Below are positions 32,380 to 46,631 of a stretch of 64,000 nucleotides of DNA, piece by piece. A model generated the notes under the pieces. It saw nothing but the letters and a program-made list of their open reading frames with translations. It was not told where the DNA came from and made no database searches. The position numbers were made by a program, and so were the translations under genes. Positions within the stretch are counted from its first letter, which is position 1, and the number at the start of each line of letters is the position of its first letter. The stretch covers positions 62,001 through 126,000 of the forward strand of contig CALYLX010000150.1 of the NCBI GenBank assembly GCA_944990035.1. The letters run 5' to 3'. Source of the stretch: Clitopilus passeckerianus (Eukaryota; Basidiomycota; Agaricomycetes; Agaricales; Entolomataceae).

Positions 32380-35300
32380 ATGAAGCTTTTTACAGCCCTT
32401 CTCCTCGGGTTCGGGTCTCTTGGCTCAGCTTACGGTCAATCAAGCTCGTACGTGGGGAAGTTCTAGTCCCATCCTCTATATAACAAATGCGTATAGTACC
32501 AGTCATGTGGCGGGTTCTACTCCCAGTAGCGTGGTGCCACCCGCATCTTCCAGCAGTTCTCCTATTCCTAAGATATCAGATCCGGCGAGCTTCGTCCTTC
32601 CATTCATCGGGACGACCAATGGAGGACACGTCTTCCCAGGCAAGTGGTAGCAGTTGAACCCATGCAACGTTCGTTGGGCTACATTTCGACTAGGTGCAAC
32701 ATTGCCACATGGGATGGTGAAAGCCGGCATGGACACCGATTCTCCCGGTAATGTATGGGCCACAGTGGTTCAAATCAAATACTTCGTGCTTTCCTCATCC
32801 GCAATCCGTCATAGCATGCTGGTTATGATGGCGACCCGAAGTACAATGCTACTGGTTTCTCGCAGCTTCACGACAGCGGCACTGGTGGCGTGAGTTCTTG
32901 GAGCGCTTTTCTTCGAATTTCGTATCTAAAAATGGGGTGTGTGGAAGGCCGTCCCTCTCTCAAACTTCAAGATCTGGCCATTCGCACAATGTTCGAGCTT
33001 TGAGAAATGCCCGACCTCGTTGGATAGTAGAAAGACCACCAGAAAGATACTGCCAAATGGTAATGCATCGTTTTGCACTCTCGCTTACTTCAATTACTCA
33101 GTGCGATGATTTGTAGGCCGTCCCGACGACTTTGCGTCTCCGGGATACTTCTCGACCAATCTCGTAAGTCTTCTCTTTTCTGTCTACTTTCGTTGTTCTG
33201 AGTCATCTGCATATTCAACAGTCAAACTCTATTCATGTTGAGTTAACCGCCACAAGAAGAACCGCCCTCCACAGGTACAGCTTTCCCCCCGGCACCACTC
33301 ATCCTCGGATTGCCATCGATATTACGAACGACGGTCAACGAAGCAGCACAAACCCGGAAATGACTATCAATCCTGAGACTGCTCAGGTTGAAGGAGGTGC
33401 CTCCTTTGCGGGAAGCTTTGGACCTGGTGAACCCGATTCTCACAGATGAGATGGGTCAGACTAACTGACAAGAAATTCTCTCTCCAGGGAGATACAATGC
33501 TTTCACTTGCGTAACGTTCAAAGGCGAGGGCTATGACCTCGGGAAGCCAACTGAATATGGAGTGTGGCTCGCCGACTTCCCGGTCAAAGGAACGACAAAT
33601 TTCTTGCAAGTTTACTACGGTATGGCGCTTGCCTTTTTCCCTTCTTTACTTTGTAGATCTACTTAGAAACAGGGTTTGTTGACCAGCTGGGTGCACTCTT
33701 GACATTCAACCCTGCACCATCCGGCAAAACTACCATTCTCGTAAGAGTCGGTGTGTCACTCATCTCATCGCAGCAAGCGTGTGCCAATGCACAAGAGGAA
33801 ATTCCCGATTTCGATTTCGAGAAAGTTCATCAGGCCAATCGGGCTCAATGGAATGACCTCCTTGGCCGAGTACAGATCGATCCTACTGGTGTACCAAAGG
33901 AGACTGTACAGCTATTCTATTCTTCGGTACCTCTCCAGGCTTGACCTCTCTTCGTTGCCTTGCTGATCCGCAGATTGTAGCTTTATCGAACCCATATCTC
34001 TCCTGCCGATTGTGAGTGTGATACCTCACCGTTTCTGATTACGACTGATCACCCTGCTAGACTCTGGCGAGAACCCGAAATGGAACTCGACCGAACCATA
34101 TTTCGACTCCCTGTATTGCAATGTTGGTCGTTTTCACGCTCATGTGTGCATTCCTGACGTGGCTTACACAGTGGGATACATATCGCACCCTCTATCCTTT
34201 GATGTCGCTCCACGACCCCGTTACATTTGCTAACATCGTGCGGGGAATGGTTGATATCCAGAGGCATGAAGGTATGCAAGCGACTGACCAACAGCATCCA
34301 CCTGTTTCTAATCATCACCAACTTCTAGGCTGGCTTCCCGAATGCAGAGGGGCGACTGTCCAGCATTATATTCAGGGAGGCAGCAGTACGTTACTTTGAA
34401 CTTGATGTTAATTTCATTGGCTGATTTGGGGCCCATAGACGGGGATCCCATCGTCGCTGAATTTTTTGTCAAGTAAGCTGTTGTTGATTTTTCTCGTGGT
34501 ACCACCTTACCTGGATCGACCCAGGTTCCACGAACATGCACAAGAACTTGGCGTCTCGGCTGAAGATATTTATAACGCTCTTCTCGCTGACGCAGAGAAG
34601 CAACCATCCAACTGGAATGTGCAAGGCCGCCAAGCAGATGTTTGGAAATCGCTCAGTAAGTGCAGAGGAGCGATATCTTGCTTCTCTTCTTGACTTGTCT
34701 CGCAGACTACATCCCCCAAGATCACTTTGCTGCTGGCGGAGCGAACACGAAGCAGGCGTCGAGGACACTGGAGGTGAGAACTACTCCAGACCGTTTGAAA
34801 GAACTCTAACTCTGTCATCTTGCTTAGTATGCCTTCAACGACTTCACCATTTCACAGGTGTCGAAGATTCTCGGTAAGGCGGATGATGCAGCAAAGGTTG
34901 GCCCAGGCCTTCTTCGTACTCTCTCCGGCCGCTGAACTTCGAGGACTGATTTGCGTTCAGTATGCTAAGCGTGCAGGTAACTTTGCCAACGTATGGAATC
35001 CGAACATCACGGTCCCTGGTGCTCCCTCTGCTGTGCTGGGCATGGTTCAAGTAAGCCTTAACAGCCACGCTTGGTAGCTGTAAATCTCACACCAGCAATG
35101 ACTTAGCCTCGATTTGCCGATGGAACTTTCAACTTCACGGATCCCCGCCACTGTAGCATCCATGATCCAGCGAAAGCAACATGCTTCCTCAACGCGGCCA
35201 ATCGAGATGGGTTTTACGAGAGTAGGTGCTAAGGCGAGATATCGATGCCGAGCTTAAACTGACAACCCACCCGTCCTTAGGTTCCCCAATCGTGGTAAGC

Positions 35301-36176
35301 CTCGATAAACGTGATTCTGCGCCAATGGAATGACCCAGATGTCAAAAGTACTCTCAATATGCCCCTCATGACACAGCAAAGTTGATTGAGCTTCAAGGCG
35401 GCGCCAAAAACTTTGTCACTAGGCTTAACTGGATTTTTGAGCAGGTATGTACCACACATCCATCGTCGGTCCTCGATTAAACTAGTCTCATTCAGGACTA
35501 CTTCGACTCTACCAATGAACCATCCCAGCAGATGCCGTTTCTGTATCATTATGTCAATAAGCCTGGGCTCAGTACGCAAAAATCCCGGCAGACAATCGCA
35601 CAGTTCTTCAACACTTCGATAAATGGTCTACCAGGAAATGATGGTATGACTTTCACACTACTCTTTTCATTCACGAGATCCTGACAGGTCATCCAGATTC
35701 AGGTTCGTGCAGGAGCTTTGCGGTGTATACTGACCATACTTACATCACGAACAGGTGCCATGAGCAGCTATGTTGCTTTCTATCTGGCCGGATTATACCC
35801 ATTACCTGCCACAAAGCAGTTCCTGCTGTCTTCGCCGTACTTCAGGGAGATATCATTCTTCAACCCTGTCTTCAAGACGACCACCACAATCCGTTCCAAA
35901 GGCTTCGCCGGGAACCCAACTGATGCCAAAAGCGGACCTATATTTGTCAAGGTACCTTGCGTCTTAGGAGATCCTAATCTAGTTGTTTCTAATTGTTTAC
36001 TTCTACAGAGCGTTTCCGTCAATGGAGAACCTTACAAGTCAAACTGCTACCTCGACTGGGATCTTTTCACGACTGGCGCTCTGGTAGAGCTGTCATTGAC
36101 GGACGACGTTGGCGTTACTTGTGGCAATGGGACTGACGCCATACCTCCTTCCTTATCTACTGGTGGCTATGACTAG
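32380..36176 (+). CDS. GH92 exo-alpha-mannosidase, copy 1
   Basis: Secreted glycoside hydrolase family 92 enzyme, calcium-dependent and trimming alpha-mannose from glycans. ATG 32380 starts a signal peptide (MKLFTALLLGFGSLGSAYG). About 20 exons follow. Motifs in order: FVLPFIGTTNGGHVFPG, ATLPHGMVKAGMDTDSPGN, GFSQLHDSGTGG, SLHDPVTFANIVRGM, GWLPECRG, GDPIVAEFFVK, YAFNDFTISQVSKILG, DPRHCSIHD, then DYFDSTNEPSQQMPFLYHY (general-acid Glu in NEPS) and NDDSGAMSSYVAFY (general-base Asp region). It ends IPPSLSTGGYD with TAG 36174-36176. One intron starts with GC (AG|gcaagt near 32640). A 6-nt microexon completes the NDDSG motif. It is a tandem duplicate of 37431-41165. Confidence 0.88.
35697..35702 (+). 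other. 6-nt microexon of GH92 copy 1
   Basis: ATTCAG flanked by AG on the left and GT on the right. It is needed to join GAT-G (ends 35643) to GTGCCATG (from 35755) and gives N-D-D-S-G-A-M. The flanking introns are 53 and 52 nt, both phase 1. Confidence 0.8.
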
Positions 36177-37430
36177 AGAACCGCTTTGTTGAATCTAGAA
36201 ATTCCGAGGCTCGCAGATCGGAGATCCCCGTATCGACCACCGAGCGCCCGAGTAGACGCCGGGGATGGCAATTTTATCAACCCACTTGTTCTCATTCAAT
36301 TCAATTTCAGCGCTGCTGGAAGTTCCTCGGGTCACAAGTTCTGCTTCGTAAATACTATACCTGGAGAAATCCACGGCCGCAAAATTCGGTGAATTCCGAC
36401 GGACGTTGGGTACAAAGCCGATGAGCCTAGAGCATGTTTCCTATTCTCTCCAGTCCCCTCTCTAACTGAGTATGCCATGATTACCCCCTGCATCGACATG
36501 TAGACATTGAGTTCCGGGCCACTTGCACTTGCGCTTGATTACTTCCTCTCAAATTATCACGCACCTACAGCAGACCATGTGTATGCACTGAAAATCGGGC
36601 GACAATACGCGAACAGAAACGGATCCTTTCTATTCTAAGAGTCGCGAAAGGATCCAGAAAACCTGACTCGAGGTAGTCGGGCGTCGAAGTTTGCTCGAAG
36701 CTCAAGGAAACGCGAGGGTGTCACGCCCACCTGATTAGAGCAACCATGCTGTGCTGAAATCTCGTGATCGGTGACGGTACGCGATTCTGCCATTCCGCTG
36801 GTTCTCCCTTGACCATGAAGAACGGTATCTCAGTGGCCCACTCGTCCATCGAGCCTCAAATGGGGAGCTAGCACGCTACTATCGACGGTTAATGCGGCTC
36901 AGAAGCCCATAACTCTAAGCGAGACCTCGGTTCAAATCCTGAATTCCACGCCTTTCCGAAGAACTTCCCCTTCTATTGAGTTCTGGTCGGTCATTCCAGA
37001 TGATTGCTGGCCAAAACTGTTCAAATCGTCGGGCTTTCATCAGAAAATTCAAAGCTGCCGCTCTCTGCCGGACTTTGTCCGCATCGTGAACCCACTAGGT
37101 CAGACGTCAATAAGCATGGTTCTCGCAATCTTTCTGTAATTTGGGGCAGAACGGAACTACTCTCACAATCATCTGACTCTAGAACCTTACCGTGCTCTTC
37201 CGTATTGCATTGAAAGCTACTCACGAGTGCAGATCCTCATCGCCAAATGCCATATTCAGGGTTGTCTCCGGGATTTCTTACCCTCATGTGGGGTGCCGAA
37301 TAGCACTGACCAAACTTGCTAACTATCTTGACATTAGTGCCAAGAAATTTTGACAGGGAACCATTCCTATAAGTTGAGAAATGAATTGCGTACGTTGTTC
37401 AATACCACTTTGTGCTGGTAGGTTACCACC
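36177..37430. other. Intergenic between GH92 copies
   Basis: 1.25 kb with no gene. It contains a perfect 10-bp inverted repeat, GGATCCTTTC at 36621-36630 and GAAAGGATCC at 36646-36655, with a 15-nt loop. A tRNA-like B-box string is present near 36930 but no cloverleaf forms. Confidence 0.45.
36621..36655. repeat. Short inverted repeat
   Basis: 10-bp perfect arms (GGATCCTTTC / GAAAGGATCC) separated by 15 nt. Function unknown; could be chance or the footprint of a small element. Confidence 0.5.
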
Positions 37431-40400
37431 ATGAAGTCAGTGGTTGCGCTATTGCCCTGTTTCCTTGCGGCCAGAGCGTATGGACAAAGCACTGCGTAAG
37501 GGACCGCCTTCAATCTCGTACGAAGCTCTACTGATTGGCTTGCGTTCTACAGAGCCGTCAAGATCACAGATCCTTCGAGCTACGTGTTACCTTTCATAGG
37601 GACCACCAATGGAGGCCACGTATTCCCAGGTGAGTAGAAACCCAGTGAGCATTCATTTTATGAGGCATATAACTGATGCTGGTTCAATCAGGTGCCACAC
37701 TGCCTCATGGTATGGTCAAAGTCGGAATGGATACAGATTCACCTGGAAATGTCGGTGGAGATTCTCTTCACATCTGCAACAGTCTGACCGACAGCTCTTT
37801 GCAGCACGCTGGCTATGATGCCGACCCTCAATACAGGGCGATAGGCTTCTCACAACTACACGACGATGGAACTGGCGGTGTAGGTGATGTTTTCCGGGCA
37901 GAGAGTTTGTTGTACTGAAGCACGCCACGCCTTCTCAGGGTGTCCCCTTGTCCAACTTCAAGATTTGGCCTTTCGCGAGCTGCTCTTCGTTCGACAACTG
38001 TACTACCTCTTTAGAAAGCAGGGCAACTGCTCGTAAGGTTCTTGCCGATGGTAGGTGCCCTTGCCCCGTCCCCATCAGGTCCAAAGTGTTGACGGTTTCG
38101 CTCCAGGCACTCCAGATGATGTTGCGTCCCCAGGCTATTTTGCCTCCAACCTAGTGAGCACAACAAACCCTTGTCCTTCCTTCTCATTCTGACGAAATAC
38201 GTAGACCACTTCCGTTCGCGTGGAACTGACTGCAACTCGGCGCACTGCGCTGCACCGATACACTTTCCCCGCCTCAACCACCACACCACGCATCTCCCTC
38301 GACATGCACAACGATGGCCAAAGGAGCGGAGCAGGCGTAACACTTACTATCGACCCTAAAACTGGACAAATGGTGGGAGGGGCAACCTTCATAGGAAGCT
38401 TTGGTCCCGGTAAGAGCCCAGCAGCTACTGGGCTGAAGGTGTTCTGATATACTGGATCAATTAGGATCTTACCGAGCTTATACGTGTGTATCCTTCAAAG
38501 GACAGGGGTACAACCTTGGCGCTCCGACTGAGTACGGTGTCTGGGCCGACGATACTCCAGTGAAAGGAAAATCGGACATATCCCAAGTTCCCCATTGTAA
38601 GATGTGTCGCCTTTTCAGCTGGTCTTTCCTCACTCAATCTTGGATCTGTTACAGCTGACTGGCAGCAGGTCGGTGGTTTGATCGGTTTCAGACCTGCGGG
38701 GAACAAGAAGACAAGCACTATCCTAGTCCGAGTCGGCGTGTCTCTCGTTTCGACTCAGCAAGCCTGTTCAAATGCTCAATCCGAGATACCTGACTTCGAC
38801 TTTGAGAAAGTTCGCACTGCCGCTCGCTCACAGTGGAATGATCTGTTGGGCAGGATCCAGGTTGATACGACCAATGTTGCGAAGGAGACTATTCAGCTTT
38901 TCTATTCATCTGTGAGCCCAGTAGTTTGATAACTGTAAGGGGACTTGCTGACTGGGATCGAACAGTTGTACAGGACACATATCTCTCCTGCCGATTGTCA
39001 GTACTCTCTGAATGTACCTTGCTCTGACCTAACCTGTCGTAAATCTAGACACAGGAGAGAACCCACTCTGGAACTCTTCTGAGCCATACTTTGATTCGTT
39101 GTATTGCAATGTTAGTCTCTTCCATCTCTGCGGGTCCCGCTATTGCTAACTCAATGGCCAACAGTGGGATACATACCGCACTCTTTACCCCCTCATGTCC
39201 CTGCATGACCCAGTCACCTTTGCAAACATTGTACGAGGCATGATTGACATCCAGAAGCATGAAGGCTGGTTACCCGAATGTCGTGGAGCTACTATTCAGC
39301 AGGCTATCCAAGGCGGAAGTGGTTCGTTCATGGAGTCCCACTCATATGACAAGGCTTGCTCACTGCAATATAGATGGAGACCCAATCCTTGCTGAATTCT
39401 TCGTCAAGTATGTCTATTCTAGTCCTAGTCCTCTAAACCTCCGTTTTGTATATCTGACCTCTTCCTCTCAGGTTCCAAGACCAAGCTCAAACGTTGGGCG
39501 TTTCTGCTGATGCGCTTTACAATGCTCTCCTCGCGGATGCCGAGAATCAACCACCTAACTGGGACTATCAAGGTCGCCAAGTCAATGTCTGGAAGAGCCT
39601 TGGTAAGTTTGTCTAATTAGGTTCATTCACGCTCAGCTCTGAACCCATAAAAGGTTATGTTCCTCATGACAGCACTGAGGGCGGAGGAACAAACACGCGT
39701 CAAGGATCCCGTACTTTGGAGGTGGGGTCATGCACACTTTTCTTGGAACTATAAAAGTCAACTGATAACCTTCTAGTACGCATTCAACGACTTCACCATC
39801 TCGCAAGTATCGAAACTCTTGGGGAAGACGGACGATGCTGCCAAGGTAAATCTCGTAACGAACCGTTTCTTGTCCCACACCTCACCAATGACATCCAGTA
39901 CGCGAAACGTGCTGGTAATTTCGTCAATCTCTGGAACGCGAATACCACTGTCCCCGATGCACCTCAGATTGTTGGCATGATTCAAGTAAGCTGCATGGAG
40001 GCCATTCATGATCTTCACATGGGCTAAGAACTTTTCCAGCCCAAAAAAGCAGACGGGACCTTCGACTACACAGATCCAAGGCATTGCAGTATCCATGATC
40101 CACTACATGCTACCTGCTATCTTGACGGCAACAACCACGACGGCTTCTATGAAGGTTCGTATCTTGAACTTCTATGTCATGCCTCGTTCGCTCGACCAAA
40201 TTTATCACATTTTTAGGCTCTCCTATCATCGTAAGCAGGCAGTAATCATGGCAGAACTTTACTAACCCATGGTCCTCTGCATTAGTATTCTCAAGTAAGT
40301 TTCGTCACTTGTTGCCCTGTTACGTGTGCTCATGGCTGCCCTGATAGTATGTGCCACACGATACGGCCAAACTCATTGAACTACAAGGTGGTGTTGACAA

Positions 40401-41165
40401 ATTCGTTCAGCGTTTGGATTGGATCTTCCAAGAGGTGAGCCTTGGAGCGCTTACCTATGTTTCGGCATGCTGATCCTCCTTTCAGGACTACTTCGAATCT
40501 ACGAATGAGCCCTCTCAACAGATGCCATTCATGTATCACTACGCCAACAAGCCCGGTTACAGCACGCAGAGGTCACGACAGACCATCGCAGAGTACTTCA
40601 CAACCAAAGTCGACGGCTTGCCTGGCAATGATGGTACGTCTTTACGTTGCGCATCGATAACATTGAAGTTGATGACCTCTTGCTAGATTCCGGTCAGTCG
40701 TTTCTTCTGGAGATTGTACCCCGACTGGACTAACCTCTCTTTAGGTGCTATGGGCAGCTACGCCGCCTTCTATCTTTTGGGTCTCTACCCACTCCCTGCC
40801 ACCAAGCAAATCCTCCTCTCCTCTCCTTACTTCAAGGAAGTCTCATTTTACAACCCGCTCTACAAGAAGACTACAACCATCCGTTCCACGAACTTCAACG
40901 GAAACCCTTCAAACGGTGTCGGCGGTAGAGTCTTCGTTCAGGTGCGTTTCCTCCATCCAACAGGCTTCATCGCCGAATAAACTCACGAATCACACAGAGC
41001 GTCTCCGTCAACGGCCAACCTTACAAGTCAAACTGCTATTTGGACTGGGACGTCTTTACCACTGGCGCTTTGGTTGAGCTTACACTCACCGATAACATCA
41101 ACGTCACCTGCGGAAGCGGCGCAAACGCGATACCTCCGTCTCTTTCGACTGGTGGCTACAACTAA
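37431..41165 (+). CDS. GH92 exo-alpha-mannosidase, copy 2
   Basis: Paralogue of the preceding gene with the same exon plan. ATG 37431 opens a signal peptide (MKSVVALLPCFLAARAYG). Motifs: YVLPFIGTTNGGHVFPG, ATLPHGMVKVGMDTDSPGN, GFSQLHDDGTGG, PLSNFKIWPFASCSSFDNC, GWLPECRGATIQQAIQGG, GDPILAEFFVK, YVPHDSTEGGGTNTRQGSR, TNEPSQQMPFMYHY (acid Glu), NDDSGAMGSYAAFY (base Asp). It ends IPPSLSTGGYN with TAA 41163-41165. The N-terminal intron equivalent to copy 1's GC intron has a normal GT donor here. The stretch after SPGN (about 37751-37806) reads open but is bounded by GT-AG; removing it gives SPGN-HAGYD as in copy 1, so it is an intron. No inactivating change seen. Confidence 0.9.
40687..40692 (+). 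other. 6-nt microexon of GH92 copy 2
   Basis: ATTCCG between AG and GT. It joins GAT-G (ends 40633) to GTGCTATG (from 40745) to give N-D-D-S-G-A-M. Intron lengths are 53 and 52 nt, the same as in copy 1. Confidence 0.8.
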
Positions 41166-41586
41166 GATTGGGTGTTTGTTGTTTATTTCTTATCCTTATT
41201 CACTGTTTTCTATGGTAAAATATTCGACTTCCTCCAACGATTCTTTTTTTCGATTATCGCTTTCTTTGTGCCACTGTGGCCTACCCTGGAACACAACCAC
41301 ACCTTCATTACTTTTGCTGCTTTTGAAATCGAGTCAAAAACATGTTCCCTGATCCTTTCAGAGAGGCTGATTTTCCAATCGGTGAGCAAAGTACACGACT
41401 GCGGTAGAATTTCCTGGGCCGCGTTCAAATCTGTTGTGACGGAGACTTTGCAGCAAAGCTGAAAATTGAAAATCCTTTGCCCAGAGCAGAATGATCGCCA
41501 ACATAAATTCCCACGACCGAGGTCAGGGTGACCTCCGTCAAGGGCCCCAAATTTTTGAAGTCACCCGTGTCAGTCCCCTGGACACG
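41166..41586. other. Intergenic, GH92 to MEF1
   Basis: 3' flank of GH92 copy 2 and promoter of MEF1. Pyrimidine-rich stretches, no gene. Confidence 0.45.
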
Positions 41587-44476
<2,890 letters not shown>

Positions 44477-45212
44477 AATGATTATCTCACACCATATATA
44501 TCCTAATAGGTTAGTTTAGATCTAATGTATTTATTAGAAGCAATAGTGCCACAATCTCACATCCCAGGTCTCATGATATTGTGAGCCATGTGGCTGTTGT
44601 CGTCCTGCAGAAGTCTTCTCTGTTGCAGTTTCAGGTCAGGAGACTGTTGCCCTCAGCCACCGAGCGGATGTATCCCAAAAGGGCGACCGCCTCTCCCCCA
44701 CCATATGTGAGCCTCAAGGATCTGGACTCTTTCTCGACAGCCTTCTATCCAGATTATTTTTGTGGTCGAAACCAGACAGGCCTTATGATCTAGATTCTTC
44801 GATGTATGTCCGTCTCTCAGTACTTCAGTGGTTTGCGAAGCTACAGTACTCGCATGATGTCGAGCAAGAACTATATCTGTGTCGGCGCTTATTCTGAGTT
44901 AACCCGAATCGGATGTTCCGGCTTCGACCCGGCTGTCCGCCAGTCTGCTAGTTGTCGTGAAGACGATCAAAAGGTTGCTGAAGGCGTTCTTGCTATCCTC
45001 CTACGATGTGGCAGCTGCATATTGTGCCGATCCGCCTACGAACCGGGCTTTCATAACACCTGACCACATCTGCTTGCATTTTGCCGTCGCAGGAACAGGT
45101 CTTTCTTCTTCGGATAACATAGATTGACCGAAGAATGAATTACTATAAAAGTGGACCCTGAGGACCATTGGTGGTTCGGCTTGTACCCTCGCTGTACACG
45201 TCGACGCGTACG
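44477..45212. other. Intergenic, MEF1 to esterase
   Basis: Short frames (44581-44793, 44806-45063) lack motifs and splice context. No gene called. Confidence 0.4.
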
Positions 45213-46464
45213 ATGTATATCCCAGGTGTTCGACTTGTTTCTGCTCTGCTGGCCCTAACCCACCCACGTCGAGGACCACGTAATGGCGGCATTCATTTAG
45301 CTGTCAGGCCTAGGTGTGGACCCTTCAGCGGAGACTACGCTGACGTGAACGCAGGGATTCTCCCTGGACGTATCAAGACAGTCGTGTCTTTCGGGGTGTG
45401 TTGATATTACTCCGTCTTATGAAAGTCTGACGAGCCTTTATCCTCAGGATAGTTACACAGATGGTGGTCACGACGATGGTGGACCATTAGATCCACCCAT
45501 TCTTTACCCTCCGAACTCACTCGCTGGTGGTCGTTCGACCAACGGCTTGACTTGGGTTGAGCATGTGGCGAATGATTTGGGAGCAGAGATCAAGGACTAC
45601 GCGGTAAATTCCTCCACCCAGTGCAATCTGCGTTGTACTCACACCGAATTCGCTAGCAATCCGCTGCATGTATTGATTTGTCCTTGTGGCCGAGCAACCC
45701 GAAGAAGGTGGACTTCATTGGGCAAAGTAAGACTTCTGCTGAAGAGAATAGGATCGGGCACTCATTGCCTACCAGTGAAGACTTTCCTTGGGCAGAACAA
45801 TAATTTAGACCCCGAAACGACTCTTTACAGCATTTTCTTCGGCATCAAGTATGTTTTTCTCAGGTGTTTACCCGTTCCAACTTATATTTTCCGCAGCGAC
45901 TACTTGGCGTCTTTGAGTAAGCTTCTGTTCGTATCCGAAGTCCGGCTGGTCCCTCACCTTTGTCACAAGTCGACGGAGACCACATGCAAGCAGCAGCTCA
46001 ACGATTACTAGAGCAAATAGAGATACTGTCCAGCCCACCTACCAACGGCCGCTACTTCGTTGTCCTCGACGATTACGGACGTGGCAACAAGGCTCCCCAA
46101 GGAGAGGCATACAAGCAAACCGTTTACAATGGCCTACACAACTTCCACACTAGAACCAACGGGCCCAAGCTAGCAGTCTCCTACGTCGACTTTTATGCGA
46201 TCTGGAATGGCGTTCTTAGTTCCACACCCGGCTATAAGGCCTTTGGTTACAACAGTACCGATGCCTGTGCAGCTTCCTACCCTTGGTGTGATGATCCAGA
46301 TCATTACTTCTATTGGATTTCAGGGTGCGTTAGAAGTCGCCTTCGCCTCCTGTGGTTTCGAGACTAATTGGTGATGCTCGTACAGGCATCCTTCGAATAC
46401 GACCAACCGTATCATGGCAGACTTCGTCGATCGTGTCTGGAGGGAGTGTCGAGTATGGCCATAG
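45213..46464 (+). CDS. SGNH/GDSL esterase (CE16-like acetylesterase)
   Basis: Probable secreted carbohydrate esterase that removes acetyl groups from hemicellulose-type oligosaccharides. ATG 45213 (MYIPGVRLVSALLALTH) gives a weak signal peptide. Block I is VVSFGDSYTDGG (nucleophile Ser), split by an intron at about 45396-45448. Next come GRSTNGLTWVEHVANDLGAE, FFGINDYLASL (block III-like, across an intron at about 45850-45897), YFVVLDDYGRGNKAPQG, and the block V region DPDHYFYWISGHPS with the catalytic Asp and His (an intron separates SG from HPS, about 46324-46385). It ends ADFVDRVWRECRVWP with TAG 46462-46464. Block II (Gly) was not placed with certainty. The neighbouring transporter and GH79 gene suggest a shared carbohydrate-use theme. 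Confidence 0.78.
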
Positions 46465-46631
46465 TGAACCTTGTTTGTATCTATTCTTTGTAGGGCATCG
46501 GACTGTATTTATTTTGAAAGTAAACAACGATACACCCCTAGCGCACGAACGTTATCTTTCGAAGAAAAAGACAATACAGCAAATGCTAAGTAAAAATACA
46601 CAATACGAGTGCTTCATTATTATAATCGACC

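Noticed and set aside
36850..36960. tRNA-like stretch with B-box GGTTCAAATCC and a CAT-containing loop
   Set aside because: T-stem, anticodon stem and acceptor ends do not pair; at best a decayed tRNA or chance.
37751..37806. Apparent extra exon sequence in GH92 copy 2 that is absent from copy 1
   Set aside because: It is bounded by GT and AG and lies where copy 1 has an intron; removing it gives the same SPGN-HAGYD join, so it is an open-frame intron, not an insertion.
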